Positions 37,141 through 47,302 of a stretch of DNA of 64,000 bases are shown one piece after another. This DNA is from Colwellia sp. (lineage in GTDB: Bacteria; Pseudomonadota; Gammaproteobacteria; Enterobacterales; Alteromonadaceae), in NCBI GenBank assembly GCA_020630795.1, contig JAHDIK010000003.1:234344-298343 (forward strand), read 5' to 3'. The notes below the pieces were generated by a model. It searched no databases, was not told where the DNA came from, and worked only from the letters and a program-made list of their open reading frames with translations. The stretch's first letter is position 1; each line of letters opens with the position of its first letter. The translations under genes were made by a program, and so were the position numbers.

Positions 37141-38184
37141 TTACAGTAACGGTACCGACATAATTGTATCGTGTGCAGTCATGTAAAGCGTTTTCTCATC
37201 ACTAGACAATGTGCAATTTGCTGTTAGTTTTCCTGTTCTAATTTTAGCAAGTACCTTTCCTTCAGGTGTAAATAGCCAAACACCACCAGGGCCTGTCGCA
37301 AAAATATTACCGCTTGAGTGCAAAGCCATTCCGTCAGGCATGCCTTGCTCTCCTTCTACTCCTACAAACTTTTTAGCGTCGTAAAAGGTTCTTTTGTTGG
37401 TTATTGTTCCGTTTTCTTCAATATCATAGGCTAACCAAACAGGGTGCTCTTCGTCAGATACTGCTACGTATAAGGTTTTTTCATCAAGTGATAAACCAAT
37501 ACCATTCGGGTAAGTTACTGTATCGTCAAGTAGGGTAAGTTCCCCAGTTTTAGATAAACGGTAGATGCCTTGATGGTTAAGTTCTTTACGCTTATCTTTA
37601 ATTCCGTCAGCTAAGCCATACGGTGGATCGGTAAAGTATAAACTCCCATCACTGTGAAATACTGCATCATTTGGGCTGTTTAAACGTAGCTTTTGATAAT
37701 GACTTGCTAAGGTGTCAAAGTTATTGGACGGAGCTGACAACGGTGAATTCATTACTGCAACGCGTCTATCACCTTGTTGCATAAGCACAAGCTTATTTTC
37801 TTGATTAAGCAGCAGGCCATTTGAACCTTGTGAATAATCGCCATCGTATAAAGCCGTAGCACCCGATTTTTCAAGATATAGGCTAGTACCAATGTTTGGT
37901 TGATACTTAATGATGGTGTTATTTGGAATGTCTGAAAACAAGAGATAATCACCTGATTTATCATCAATCCAAACAGGTCCTTCGGTCCATTTGTATCCAT
38001 TTCCATGAATGGTGATTTGAGCATTTTCGTCAATAAAGTTGAGCGCCTTTGGAGCTAAAATCTCTATTTGTCCTGTGGTTTTATTTACGTCAGCAATAAT
38101 CGCTGTGTCTTCAACTGAAGTGGAGCTATTTGGGTTACATCCAGCTAATAACAAAGCGGTAGCTATGTATAGTGTATTACGCAT
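37141..38184 (-). CDS. SMP-30/gluconolactonase-family lipoprotein
   Basis: A 347-residue six-bladed beta-propeller lactonase with a lipoprotein signal (LLLAGC, Cys about residue 16), so it acts outside the cytoplasm. The metal ligands are recognisable: Glu in WTEGPVW near 67, Asn in LNSPNDAVF near 168, Asn in YPNGIGLS near 227 and Asp in MPDGMAL near 281. Family members open sugar lactones such as glucono- or galactonolactone. It heads a leftward cluster with aldolase, hexonate transporter and galactonate dehydratase-type genes. A galactonolactone substrate fits; the outer compartment is odd if the dehydrogenase is cytoplasmic. Confidence 0.86.
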   Translation of the reverse strand: MRNTLYIATALLLAGCNPNSSTSVEDTAIIADVNKTTGQIEILAPKALNFIDENAQITIHGNGYKWTEGPVWIDDKSGDYLLFSDIPNNTIIKYQPNIGTSLYLEKSGATALYDGDYSQGSNGLLLNQENKLVLMQQGDRRVAVMNSPLSAPSNNFDTLASHYQKLRLNSPNDAVFHSDGSLYFTDPPYGLADGIKDKRKELNHQGIYRLSKTGELTLLDDTVTYPNGIGLSLDEKTLYVAVSDEEHPVWLAYDIEENGTITNKRTFYDAKKFVGVEGEQGMPDGMALHSSGNIFATGPGGVWLFTPEGKVLAKIRTGKLTANCTLSSDEKTLYMTAHDTIMSVPLL

Positions 38185-38240
38185 ATATATTCCTGTGGGA
38201 GGCTAACGTTACATAAGTATTCGTTAGCCTGTGATTCATG

Positions 38241-38915
38241 TTATTTCGTCGTTATATTGTTTTTTGGAAGCTGGGCAACGTATTTTTTTACGCGCGTAAT
38301 CAGCTTTTCTTGTTCTTCCTTAGTACTTGCAGCCTGGGTTAGGTCATTTCCTACGCCTACACCAATAGCACCAGCGGCAAACCACTCTTTAATATTGTTA
38401 ATATTAACGCCACCAACAGGCATAAGTGGAATATTCGAAAAAGGACCTTGTAAGTCTTTAAAGTATTTTACGCCTAAAGATCCCGCAGGAAATACTTTAA
38501 TAAAGTCAGCTTGATATTTAATAGCTTTTGCAATATCAGTAGGGGTTAGTGCGCCCATTAACACAGGTATACCGTGCTTATGAGCTATTTTAACTACCGA
38601 TTTATCTGTGTTGGGGGTAACTAGAAATTGCGCTCCTGCGTCAATGGCTTGCTTCGCTAGCGCTTTATTAATAATAGTGCCCGCACCAACTAAAACATCA
38701 GAGTGCTTCTCACGAACTTGTGAAATTTCATCACAAAACCCCGGTGTATTTGAGGTAATTTCTAATGTTGAAACGCCTCCTTTAACTAAACACGCTACAA
38801 CAGAGCTAACTTCGCTTTGTTTGGGTAATCGGATAATGGCAACCAACTGACTCTCTTTTATTTTTTCAGAAATAGCAGCGCGTTGATTGTCTTGGTTTGT
38901 TGATTTATTACTCAT
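38241..38915 (-). CDS. KDPG/KDPGal aldolase (class I)
   Basis: A 224-residue TIM-barrel aldolase that splits 2-keto-3-deoxy-6-phospho-gluconate or -galactonate into pyruvate and glyceraldehyde-3-phosphate. Signatures: STLEITSNTPG near residue 48, VGAGTIINKA near 76, the Schiff-base lysine in FIKVFPAG near 140 and PVGGVNINNI near 167. Next to a galactonate dehydratase-type gene and with dgoK in the same island, the phospho-galactonate isomer (DgoA role) is likelier. Sequence alone does not separate Eda from DgoA. It forms a leftward operon with the MFS and dehydratase genes. Confidence 0.88.
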   Translation of the reverse strand: MSNKSTNQDNQRAAISEKIKESQLVAIIRLPKQSEVSSVVACLVKGGVSTLEITSNTPGFCDEISQVREKHSDVLVGAGTIINKALAKQAIDAGAQFLVTPNTDKSVVKIAHKHGIPVLMGALTPTDIAKAIKYQADFIKVFPAGSLGVKYFKDLQGPFSNIPLMPVGGVNINNIKEWFAAGAIGVGVGNDLTQAASTKEEQEKLITRVKKYVAQLPKNNITTK

Positions 38916-38957
38916 CTATTTTCCTAAATTACGATATAAATGACGTTTATAAAAAGG

Positions 38958-40319
38958 TTAATTAGTAGAAGCAGGGTTAAGTTTGTCTGCATCATCTGTT
39001 TTATCAGTGTGAATAGTTTCAATCTTACCGACTAAAAATAAGTAAGAACATGAACCAAGTACGGCTAATCCTGCGATAAACGCTAAAGCGGGTTTGAAAT
39101 CTCCATCTTCAACAAGTAATCCTATAATCACAGGAACAGTTACGGCCGAAAGTCCGCCAATTGCGTTAAAACAACCACCAACAAGGCCAACTAGGTTTTT
39201 AGGGGCGAGCAGAGAAACAAATACCCACGCAATAGAGGCTAATCCGTTACCAAAAAATGCGATAGACAAGAATGCAATTATCCAAAAGGTGCTATCGGTA
39301 TAGTTAGCGCCAATTATGCATGTACTTAACAACATACCTATAACAATTGGAGTTTTGCGTGAAACTTCTTTAGAGACACCTTTACGCACTAAATAGTCAG
39401 AGGTAAAACCCGAAACCAGAACACCAAAAAAGGCCGCTAAAAATGGAACCGATGCTAAAAAGCCAGATTTTATAAAATCTAAACCTCTATATTCTACGAG
39501 ATATGTAGGAAACCATGTTAAGAAGAACATCAGTGTTCCACCTAAACAGAATTGACCAATATAAATGCCCCATAACTTTCTATTTGTAAATACTGCTTTG
39601 AAGTCAGCTTTTGTGTATTTTTTGTTAGGCTCTGAGCTTTTATTTGATTCTGTTGAGTTGGAGTTGTTTCCTTCTATTAAGGCAAGCTCTTCGTTGTTAA
39701 CTGATTTGTGATCTTTTGGATCGCGATAAAAGATATACCAAATAACCGCCCAGACAATGCCAATTAAACCAGAAATTATAAAGAGTCCTCTCCAACCAAA
39801 ACTGTCTTGGATTAAAGCTAAAACAGGCATTAAAAAAGCCAAGCCAATAAACTGACCAGATGTGTATACTGCAATAGCAGATGCACGCTCGTTTTCTGGG
39901 AACCAAGTTGTGACTACTTTATTGTTGCAAGGGTATGAAGGTGCTTCAAAAACACCAATTGCCATTCTGCAACCTATTAAAGCGGCGAAAGACGAAACTA
40001 AACCTTGAACCAAAGTCGCCAGTGACCATGCTACCAAAATAAAAGGGTACAATATTCTCGTTTTTACCAAGTCTACAGCCATTCCACCAGGAATTTGTAA
40101 AATAGAGTAGGTCCAACCAAAGGCAGAAAATAACAAACCCATTTGTAGCGGTGTTAAATTTAATTCATCGGAAAGTGCGGATGCGGCAACCGACAAATTA
40201 GTTCTGTCCATATAATTAATAACTACACTAATAAATATTAATGCAAGAATCTGAAAGCGCTTTTTAGTAGGTGCACCTTGCACGTTTTCAGGTATTGATG
40301 TTTGAGCAGTGTCTGACAT
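38958..40319 (-). CDS. MFS transporter, anion:cation symporter (hexuronate/hexonate) type
   Basis: A 453-residue, twelve-helix major facilitator protein. The N-terminal NYMDRTNLSVAASALSDELNLTP and GWTYSILQIPGG are typical of the ACS family (ExuT, GudP, DgoT), proton symporters for hexuronates, glucarate and galactonate. It stands between aldolase and dehydratase genes, so galactonate or a similar sugar acid is the likely cargo. A hydrophilic loop of about 40 residues, rich in Ser/Asn, lies near residue 210. Confidence 0.85.
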   Translation of the reverse strand: MSDTAQTSIPENVQGAPTKKRFQILALIFISVVINYMDRTNLSVAASALSDELNLTPLQMGLLFSAFGWTYSILQIPGGMAVDLVKTRILYPFILVAWSLATLVQGLVSSFAALIGCRMAIGVFEAPSYPCNNKVVTTWFPENERASAIAVYTSGQFIGLAFLMPVLALIQDSFGWRGLFIISGLIGIVWAVIWYIFYRDPKDHKSVNNEELALIEGNNSNSTESNKSSEPNKKYTKADFKAVFTNRKLWGIYIGQFCLGGTLMFFLTWFPTYLVEYRGLDFIKSGFLASVPFLAAFFGVLVSGFTSDYLVRKGVSKEVSRKTPIVIGMLLSTCIIGANYTDSTFWIIAFLSIAFFGNGLASIAWVFVSLLAPKNLVGLVGGCFNAIGGLSAVTVPVIIGLLVEDGDFKPALAFIAGLAVLGSCSYLFLVGKIETIHTDKTDDADKLNPASTN

Positions 40320-40339
40320 AACATTTCTCTTTTATTATT

Positions 40340-41494
40340 TTACCAATTTGTATACGAGCCATCGCGCTTATGTAAACGAGGAGCTTCCCAGTATTTAAAT
40401 GTAAGGTCTTTAATTAAATGCTCGTTTACATCTATTCCTAATCCCGGAGCATCAGATACTTCAAAAACATTATTCTTAACAAGTGGACGACCAACAAAGA
40501 ATTTGTCGTAGTCAGTCATATCACCGTCGTATGGTGGTAACTCTAACCATGTCAGGTTGTTAATAGCAGCACAAAAATGAATAGAGGCCGCAGCACAAAT
40601 AGGGCTTAGTGGATTGTGAGGCATCATATCTATATAGTGAACTTCACACATGCCAGCTATTTTCATACCTTCCGTAAAGCCACCAGCGTTACATATATCT
40701 ATTCTGCCAAAGTTGGTAAGTGCACTTTCTGTGTATGGCGCAAAATCCCACTTACTCGCAAATTCTTCGCCAATAGCGAAAGGTACGTCACACATGCTTC
40801 GTAACGCTTTGTATGCGGTTGGTGATTGATCTCTAATGGGCTCTTCAATAAAGTCTAACGTGCCTGTTGGCATACGCTGTATAAATGAAACTGTTTCTGG
40901 AACAGATAAACGGTGGTGATAATCAATACCTAATGTAATTCCATTTCCTAGAGTTTCTCTAGCTTTAGTTAACCATGTCGATGTGTCTTTAATTGATTGG
41001 CGTGGTTCAAATAATTGTGGTTTAGTTGCATCACCTTGTTGACCTGTTGTTGTTCTTATTACGTCCCAACCTTCTTCTTTAAGCTTAACCATTTCATCAA
41101 TGAGGCTAGGGCCCATAGGTTCTACAGCGGTTGCAAAAAGTGGAATATGATTACGTTGTTTACCGCCAAGTAGCTGATATACAGGAACATTAAGTGCTTT
41201 ACCAACAACGTCGTATAACGCGATATCAATTGCCGAAATAGCAGCAGTTAACACGCGACCTCCTTCGAAGTATTGGCTGCGATACATTTCTTGCCATAGC
41301 GCGTTCATGTTTCGAGGGTCTTGCCCAATCAGAAACTCTTTAAAGTGACTAATGGCTCCAATTACGGCATGTTCTCTGCCTGAAAGGCCTGACTCGCCCC
41401 AGCCGTATATTCCTTGATCGGTTTCAACTTTTACTAGACATACGTTTCTAAATCCAGCCCAAAATCCGTAGGCCTTAATATCAGTTATTTTCAT
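40340..41494 (-). CDS. Galactonate dehydratase-type enolase-superfamily enzyme
   Basis: A 384-residue protein of the mandelate racemase subgroup. The metal ligands are Asp in GIDYHHR near residue 203, Glu in FIEEP near 228 and Glu in IGEEF near 254. The His of the catalytic dyad lies in MPHNPLSP near 297 and matches E. coli DgoD (APHCPLGP). The last residues HKRDGSYTNW also recall the DgoD C-terminus. The second-strand lysine is replaced by Arg (VIRTTTG). It would dehydrate D-galactonate to 2-keto-3-deoxygalactonate; fuconate, gluconate or anhydrogalactonate specificity cannot be excluded. An ATTACACATAAT element lies 88 bases upstream. Confidence 0.78.
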   Translation of the reverse strand: MKITDIKAYGFWAGFRNVCLVKVETDQGIYGWGESGLSGREHAVIGAISHFKEFLIGQDPRNMNALWQEMYRSQYFEGGRVLTAAISAIDIALYDVVGKALNVPVYQLLGGKQRNHIPLFATAVEPMGPSLIDEMVKLKEEGWDVIRTTTGQQGDATKPQLFEPRQSIKDTSTWLTKARETLGNGITLGIDYHHRLSVPETVSFIQRMPTGTLDFIEEPIRDQSPTAYKALRSMCDVPFAIGEEFASKWDFAPYTESALTNFGRIDICNAGGFTEGMKIAGMCEVHYIDMMPHNPLSPICAAASIHFCAAINNLTWLELPPYDGDMTDYDKFFVGRPLVKNNVFEVSDAPGLGIDVNEHLIKDLTFKYWEAPRLHKRDGSYTNW

Positions 41495-41581
41495 TTTTAT
41501 CTCTATTGGTAAGTGTATTTCTTAAATTAACGTAACTTTATATGGTTATGCTAAAGCATATATGCACATCATGCCTCTTAA

Positions 41582-41593
41582 ATTACACATAAT
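41582..41593. promoter_or_regulatory. Candidate operator ATTACACATAAT, galactonate dehydratase promoter
   Basis: It is the centre of a longer imperfect palindrome AAATTACACATAATTT, 88 bases before the dehydratase start, and is identical to the 12-mer at the receptor promoter. Confidence 0.55.
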
Positions 41594-41792
41594 TTATTTG
41601 TATGGCAATATTTATGTATGAAAAAGGCTAGAAGTCTTAAAAAAGTGAATAAAAATACATCGTTCATTTAAAACGATTTATATCTGTTAACGTTAACTAG
41701 AAATAAAGTAGGGAAATATGAAAGGAAAAAAGTTGTATTTGTTCGTTTGTGAATATAATTGTTCGTTTTATGGTATTTTTTATTGCATTAAA

Positions 41793-41835
41793 ACAGTAAA
41801 AAAATTTAAAAATGCAATTTTATTGCATTTTTAAA
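41793..41835 (-). terminator. Rho-independent terminator of glpR
   Basis: A 14-bp perfect stem (TTTAAAAATGCAAT and its complement at 41805-41835) with a 3-base loop lies 42 bases after the glpR stop. Read on the minus strand it is followed by a run of T residues. Confidence 0.85.
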
Positions 41836-41876
41836 TCATATTTATTGTCTAGTTTAGGGCTTAAAAAGAAAGAAAA

Positions 41877-42635
41877 TTAAATTACGTGTGTTGAAATGTT
41901 GTTCATTTCAAGAATTTCTTGCATTTCTTCAGGTGGCGTTTTGTCGGTAAATAGGTGATCAATCTGTGAAATACTGCCTTGTTTAACCATAGCATTACGA
42001 CCAAATTTAGAATGATCTGCTGCTAAAATGACGGTTGTAGAGTTCTCGATAATAGCTTGAGCAACCTTAACTTCTCTAAAGTCAAAGTCTAGTAGGGAGC
42101 CGTCAGGACTAATGCCGCTTATGCCGATAATGCCAAAGTCCATTTGAAATTGTTCGATAAAATCACAGGTTGCTTCACCAATAATTCCACCGTCTTTATG
42201 TCTAACTTCGCCTGCGGCAATAATAACGGTAAAGTCTTCTTTAACTGACAGTATTGTCGCCACGTGGATATTGTTTGTAACAATACTTAAATTTGAATGA
42301 TTTAACAGTGCTTTAGCAATGGTTTCGGTAGTTGTACCTATATTAATAAAGATAGATGCACCATTGGGAATAATACTCGCGACTTGTTTAGCTATTTGTT
42401 CTTTAGCGTCTAAATTCATTATTTTGCGCGATTGATAGGACGCATTTGCACTGCTCGAAGTACCTTCTGCACCCCCGTGGTGTCTGATGATAGCACCTTC
42501 TTCTGCAAGCTTATTTAAGTCTCTTCTGATGGTTTGCGGGGTTACATCAAAATGTTGAACAAGACTATCTATTGTGACAAAACCATTCTTATGGACATAT
42601 TCTACTAATTCCGTTTGTCGTTGATTCAAGCTCAT
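41877..42635 (-). CDS. glpR: Glycerol-3-phosphate regulon repressor
   Basis: A 252-residue DeoR-family repressor that releases DNA when glycerol-3-phosphate binds. The N-terminal HTH (about 20-55) has VTPQTIRRDLNKLAEEGAIIRHHGGA, matching E. coli GlpR nearly throughout. The effector domain carries IGTTTETIAKALLNHSNL and DGGIIGEATCDFI. It is divergent from glpK, with a GlpR-like operator in between. Confidence 0.95.
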   Translation of the reverse strand: MSLNQRQTELVEYVHKNGFVTIDSLVQHFDVTPQTIRRDLNKLAEEGAIIRHHGGAEGTSSSANASYQSRKIMNLDAKEQIAKQVASIIPNGASIFINIGTTTETIAKALLNHSNLSIVTNNIHVATILSVKEDFTVIIAAGEVRHKDGGIIGEATCDFIEQFQMDFGIIGISGISPDGSLLDFDFREVKVAQAIIENSTTVILAADHSKFGRNAMVKQGSISQIDHLFTDKTPPEEMQEILEMNNISTHVI

Positions 42636-42764
42636 AATCTATTGCCTTAAAAATTTATTTTTATCAAAAGTACGCTAACGCTTGTTTTTATAGCTATATT
42701 TTTAGTTTACACACTAATTATCACACAATTATTCGATATTCCAAAATTCGCAAATTGATAAAAA

Positions 42765-42782
42765 ATGTTCGAAATTGAAAAT
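42765..42782. promoter_or_regulatory. GlpR-like operator between glpR and glpK
   Basis: ATGTTCGAAATTGAAAAT is palindromic at 12 of 18 positions and has the TGTTCG half-site. A weaker element, TTATTCGATATTCC, lies about 35 bases earlier. Confidence 0.55.
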
Positions 42783-42857
42783 ATTGGTTGCGTATTTTGT
42801 TCTTTATGTGCATTATCGAATGAAGATAAATGAGATTAAAATAAAATTTTAACGCAT

Positions 42858-44336
42858 ATGAATAAATATATTTTATCGATAGATCAAGGTACGACCAGCT
42901 CTAGAGCCATTTTGTTTACTGAAAAAGGTAAGGTTTTTGCTGTTGCTCAGACTGAATTTGAACAGCATTTTCCTCAAGATGGCTGGGTTGAACATAATCC
43001 GAAAGATATTTTAGAAACAGTTCTAAATGTTTGTAAGCGAGTCTTATCCGAAAATAATGTTTTGATTGAGCAAATTGTTGCTATTGGTATTACTAACCAA
43101 AGAGAAACAACTTTAGTTTGGGATAAAGTAACTGGCGAAACAGTTTATAACGCAATTGTTTGGCAAGATCGCCGTACTGCAGATTATTGTGAATCAATTC
43201 ATAGTGAAGTTACTGAAAAATTAATAAACGATAAGACGGGGTTATTACTCGACCCATACTTTTCTGCAACTAAAGTTAAATGGATTATAGATAATGTAGA
43301 AGGTGCAAGACAACGAGCGGAAAATGGTGAATTAGCGTTTGGAACCGTTGATTCATTTTTATTGTGGCATTTAACAGGTGGCAAGGTTCATCGTACCGAC
43401 GCAACGAATGCATCTCGTACTATGATTTTCAATATACACACACAAGAGTGGGATGTTGATTTACTTGAACTTTTTGATATTCCAAGCGCAATGTTACCCG
43501 AGGTGATGGACTCCTCATGCCATTTTGGTGATTGTGATGTAAACGTTTTCACTAAGTCAGTTCCAATTTTAGGTATTGCTGGAGACCAGCAAGCAGCGCT
43601 TTTCGGTCAAGCATGTTTTGAGCAGGGAATGGCAAAAAGTACGTATGGTACAGGTTGCTTTTTGATGCTGAACACAGGTAACAAACCACTTAAGTCTAAA
43701 AACCGTTTACTTACTACTGTTGCATATCGTTTAAATGGTCAGCCTACCTACGCTATTGAAGGCAGCATTTTCATGGCTGGAGCAACAATTCAGTGGATTC
43801 GAGATGGCCTTAAACTCATTGGCGACGCAAAAGAAACTGAAGCATTAGCACAAGACATTCCCGTTGACCATGGGGTTATGCTTGTTCCTGCATTTACAGG
43901 GTTAGGCGCGCCATATTGGGATCCAAATGCTCGCGGCGCCATTTTAGGGTTAACTCGAGATTCTGGTATCAAAGAAATCGTTACTGCTGGGTTGCAGTCG
44001 GTTTGTTATCAAACTAAAGACTTACAAAAAGCAATGGAAAGTGATGGTTTAAGGCCTTCAATTTTACGTGTAGACGGTGGAATGGTTTCAAATAACTGGG
44101 TGCTCAGTTTTCTTTCCAACATTCTTGGTGCTCGGGTTGATCGTCCTGAAATTATCGAAACAACAGCACTTGGTGTTGCCTACCTTGCTGGCTTACAAGC
44201 AGGTGTGTTTTCTTCCTTAGATGAACTATCGGATATGTGGCATTGCGATAGAGAATTTGAACCTACAATGTCTGAAGAACAACGTAATCAGCTATACAAC
44301 CAATGGTTAGCTGCTATTAAAAAAGTACAAAGCTAA
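42858..44336 (+). CDS. glpK: Glycerol kinase
   Basis: A 492-residue FGGY-family kinase that makes glycerol-3-phosphate. [10 protein letters not shown] lies at residues 9-18, NQRETT near 83, the PYFSATK segment near 132, and [11 protein letters not shown] near 352 all match GlpK. Length agrees with the family (E. coli 502). It is divergent from glpR. No glpF-type facilitator is present in the window. Confidence 0.97.
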   Translation: MNKYILSIDQGTTSSRAILFTEKGKVFAVAQTEFEQHFPQDGWVEHNPKDILETVLNVCKRVLSENNVLIEQIVAIGITNQRETTLVWDKVTGETVYNAIVWQDRRTADYCESIHSEVTEKLINDKTGLLLDPYFSATKVKWIIDNVEGARQRAENGELAFGTVDSFLLWHLTGGKVHRTDATNASRTMIFNIHTQEWDVDLLELFDIPSAMLPEVMDSSCHFGDCDVNVFTKSVPILGIAGDQQAALFGQACFEQGMAKSTYGTGCFLMLNTGNKPLKSKNRLLTTVAYRLNGQPTYAIEGSIFMAGATIQWIRDGLKLIGDAKETEALAQDIPVDHGVMLVPAFTGLGAPYWDPNARGAILGLTRDSGIKEIVTAGLQSVCYQTKDLQKAMESDGLRPSILRVDGGMVSNNWVLSFLSNILGARVDRPEIIETTALGVAYLAGLQAGVFSSLDELSDMWHCDREFEPTMSEEQRNQLYNQWLAAIKKVQS

Positions 44337-44373
44337 GTGCTTTATAAATAAAGAATTATTACAGAATAAAGTG

Positions 44374-44420
44374 TGTAAGGAGTTATTGATTTTGAATCAT
44401 CGATTATTCCTTACAATTTT
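44374..44420 (+). terminator. Probable terminator of glpK
   Basis: TGTAAGGA and TCCTTACA form an outer stem, with TTATTGAT / ATCGATTA as an inner stem, followed by ATTTTAT. It lies about 40 bases after the glpK stop. Confidence 0.65.
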
Positions 44421-44493
44421 ATAAAAGATTAACTTTTTAAGTTAACAACAAGCGGTAAACAAAAAACATTACAACACAACAAAGGGGAATATA

Positions 44494-47205
44494 ATGTCTA
44501 CTAATGTTAAGTCATTTGGTAAACGTACTAGTATTGCTTTAGCTGTTGCTACAGCTTTAACAAGTGCAACGACACTTGCAGCAGACTCAGCTCAAGAACA
44601 AGAAGTTGAAGTCATTACGGTAACCGGTATGTTAGGTAGCCTAAAAGCTGCAATGATAGATAAAAAAGCTAACAATGCTGTTTCTGATGGTATTGCAGCG
44701 GAAGATCTTGGTAAATTTCCAGATTTAAACGTAGCAGAATCATTGCAACGTATCACTGGTGTATCAATTGACCGTAGTGGTGGTGAAGGGCAAGCAGTAA
44801 CCGTTCGTGGTTTTGGTCCACAATTTAACACGGTTTTAGTTAATGGCCGTCAAATTGCAACTGACAGTGCTGGTCGTGAGTTTAACTTCGATATCATTGC
44901 TGCAGATCAAATTACAGGTGCTGATATTTTTAAAACGTCAGTAGCTAACCTTCAAGAAGGTGGTATCGGTGGTACTATCGATATTTCAACTGCAAGACCT
45001 TTTGATTACGATGGTTTTCAATTAGTTGGTTCTCTTAAAGGTATGTATGAAAGCTTATCTGAGAAAACATCTCCGGCTGCGTCAGTATTAGTAAGTAATA
45101 CATTTGCAGACGATATGGTTGGCGTATTGTTTGCTGTTAGCCATTCAGAACGTGATGTTCAAATTAACCGTATCGAAACTGCTGGTTGGATGCCAGGTAG
45201 AACGATTGAAACCACTAATGGCGATATATTATATAGTAATGCATATATTCCTCGCAACTGGGATCAAATTGTAGATAATCAAGAACGTACACGTACAAAT
45301 GCAAGTTTAGTCGTTCAGTTTGCGCCAAGCGATGATGTAAGCATTACTGTAGACGGCTTTGTATCAAAATTTGAAGTAGATTCTGTTGCTACCGATTTAG
45401 CTTCATGGTTCGAACCAGGTCGAGTTAATAACGCGACAATCGACCCTGAAACAGGAACACTTTTAACGTTTGACCAAATTGGTGCTGCAACTGATTTTGT
45501 TTCACACACTCGTAACTCTCGTGACGTGTCAACTGATGGTTTTGGTGTTAATGTTGAATGGCAAGTATCAGATCAATTAAGTGCTGAATTTGATGTGTCT
45601 ACATCAAGTGCTGAAAATGATCGTGCTGGCCGTGACCGTTTTAACGTTGTAGGTATTTTAAATGATTACACGTTCGACGGTACGGGTTCTATCCCAACGG
45701 TTAAGCACTTAGGTTTTGAAAACGGTTCATTACCCGATAGATCGTTAGCTAAGTTACATTATAACGAGAAAGGTAATCGCTTTTCAGATGAAGATAAAGT
45801 AAACGAGTTTAAAGCAGACTTTGTTTATGAAGCAGACGGTGATGTTTTTGAAACGGCACAATTTGGTGTTTACCGCCAAGAACGTGAAAAATCTAGCTTC
45901 CAAATCTTTGGTAACCAATGTCAATTCTGTGGTTATGGAGAAGATGCTCCCGTTGATGTAATCAACTTTAGACCGTTTAAAGCTAAAAACTACTTCTCAG
46001 GTTTAATTGATACGTTCTATACATATGACGGTGATGCTATGGTTGACTTCTTAGCAGACCAAGGTTACCCAATTGAACCTACGTTACAAAACAACCGTTA
46101 TACCATTAATGAAGATATTACTAGTTTGTATGCCGACTTTACATTTGGTTATGAATTAGGTGATATGCCAGTTACTGTAAACTTTGGTGCTCGTTACGCG
46201 ACTACTAGTGTTACTGCTGAAGCGGTGCAGAGTGATATTGCTGACGTTGTTGAAACAACCGATCCAACTTTATTCGCTAATGTTTTTGGCCCAGCTCAAG
46301 ACATTGCTAAGTCTGGAAGCTATTCAAACTTGTTACCTAGCTTAAACGTTAAGTTAGAAATTCAAGAAGATATGGTGTTACGTTTTGCAGCATACGATTC
46401 ATTAACTCGTCCAACGTTATCACAATTATCGCCTGCGACTGTTTTTGGTGAGCCACGTCGTCAAACATTAACGGCATCTGGTGGTAATGAAAACCTTAAA
46501 CCTTTTACTTCTGAAAACTGGGATATCTCATACGAGTGGTATTACGATGATGCTAGCCTGTTCTCATTTGCAGTGTTTAGCAAAGAAGTTAGCGATTTTA
46601 TTACTGTGACTACAGGTTTAGAGTCATACCAAATGACTAATCGTTTAGGTCCAGACTTCAATTGTGTAGGTTGTGATCCAGCTACAGCACAAGTCGAAGA
46701 AGAACTAAATGGTCAGTTTGAAAATTACACGGTAGCTCGTCCTCAAAATGGTGAGTCAGCTCGTGTTAATGGCTATGAAATTGCTGTTACCCACGTATTC
46801 GAAAGCGGCTTTGGTATTACTGCTAACGCAACAGTAGTTGATAGTGATATTGAAATTGGTGCTGATACTACTAGCACATTTGCACTAGAAGGTTTAGGTG
46901 ATTCACAAAACCTTATTCTTTTCTATGAAGCTGATATGTGGCAAGCACGTGTAGCGTACAATAACCGTGAAGGTTTCTTACGTTTAACTGATAACGGATT
47001 CAATGGCGAGCCAGTAAATACAGATACATTTGGTCAGCTAGATATCAGTGCAAGTATGGACGTTACTGAGAATATTACCGTATTCTTTGAAGGTATTAAC
47101 GTTACAGAAGAAGAACTTGTTCAAACTGGTCGTTTTGCTAATCAAGCATACAACATCGAAGATAACGGTTCTCGTTATGCTATAGGTGTTCGTGCGAAGT
47201 TCTAA
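44494..47205 (+). CDS. TonB-dependent receptor, Xanthomonas/Caulobacter type
   Basis: A 903-residue receptor with a signal peptide (about 1-30, ending TTLAADS), the TonB-box-like EVITVTG and the plug signature AEDLGKFPDLNVAESLQRITGVSIDRS near residue 70. It is a paralogue of the receptor at 30565 and ends in the terminal Phe of RAKF. GGGGAA precedes the ATG, as in the other two receptors. Codon use looks more optimised than in neighbouring genes, which suggests high expression. A TTAACTT-TTT-AAGTTAA palindrome lies 49-65 bases upstream. The cargo is probably an algal glycoside used by this island. Confidence 0.92.
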   Translation: MSTNVKSFGKRTSIALAVATALTSATTLAADSAQEQEVEVITVTGMLGSLKAAMIDKKANNAVSDGIAAEDLGKFPDLNVAESLQRITGVSIDRSGGEGQAVTVRGFGPQFNTVLVNGRQIATDSAGREFNFDIIAADQITGADIFKTSVANLQEGGIGGTIDISTARPFDYDGFQLVGSLKGMYESLSEKTSPAASVLVSNTFADDMVGVLFAVSHSERDVQINRIETAGWMPGRTIETTNGDILYSNAYIPRNWDQIVDNQERTRTNASLVVQFAPSDDVSITVDGFVSKFEVDSVATDLASWFEPGRVNNATIDPETGTLLTFDQIGAATDFVSHTRNSRDVSTDGFGVNVEWQVSDQLSAEFDVSTSSAENDRAGRDRFNVVGILNDYTFDGTGSIPTVKHLGFENGSLPDRSLAKLHYNEKGNRFSDEDKVNEFKADFVYEADGDVFETAQFGVYRQEREKSSFQIFGNQCQFCGYGEDAPVDVINFRPFKAKNYFSGLIDTFYTYDGDAMVDFLADQGYPIEPTLQNNRYTINEDITSLYADFTFGYELGDMPVTVNFGARYATTSVTAEAVQSDIADVVETTDPTLFANVFGPAQDIAKSGSYSNLLPSLNVKLEIQEDMVLRFAAYDSLTRPTLSQLSPATVFGEPRRQTLTASGGNENLKPFTSENWDISYEWYYDDASLFSFAVFSKEVSDFITVTTGLESYQMTNRLGPDFNCVGCDPATAQVEEELNGQFENYTVARPQNGESARVNGYEIAVTHVFESGFGITANATVVDSDIEIGADTTSTFALEGLGDSQNLILFYEADMWQARVAYNNREGFLRLTDNGFNGEPVNTDTFGQLDISASMDVTENITVFFEGINVTEEELVQTGRFANQAYNIEDNGSRYAIGVRAKF

Positions 47206-47263
47206 ATCTCTTACGTTAGACATTAGTGACGCTTAGCTAATGCCTACGTGATGATTTTATCAA

Positions 47264-47302
47264 TGACCTAATTTTTATTGAGTGAAAATTAGGTCATTTT
47301 TC
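47264..47302 (+). terminator. Terminator after the second receptor
   Basis: A 12-bp stem (TGACCTAATTTT / AAAATTAGGTCA) is followed by TTTTT. Its T tract is also the left arm of a second hairpin (CATTTTTCCAATA / TATTGGAAAAATG) that ends at 47335. Confidence 0.82.

Larger units (their letters stand above)
41495..41876. other. Intergenic region of 382 bases with operator and terminator
   Basis: The region lies between the dehydratase start and the glpR end, both on the minus strand. It contains the candidate operator at 41582-41593, a GTTAACGTTAAC palindrome at 41686-41697 and the glpR terminator at 41805-41835. I see no coding potential. Confidence 0.6.

Noticed and set aside
41686-41697. GTTAACGTTAAC palindrome as a specific operator
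   Set aside because: It is a single occurrence with no matching site at other island promoters, so there is no support beyond symmetry.
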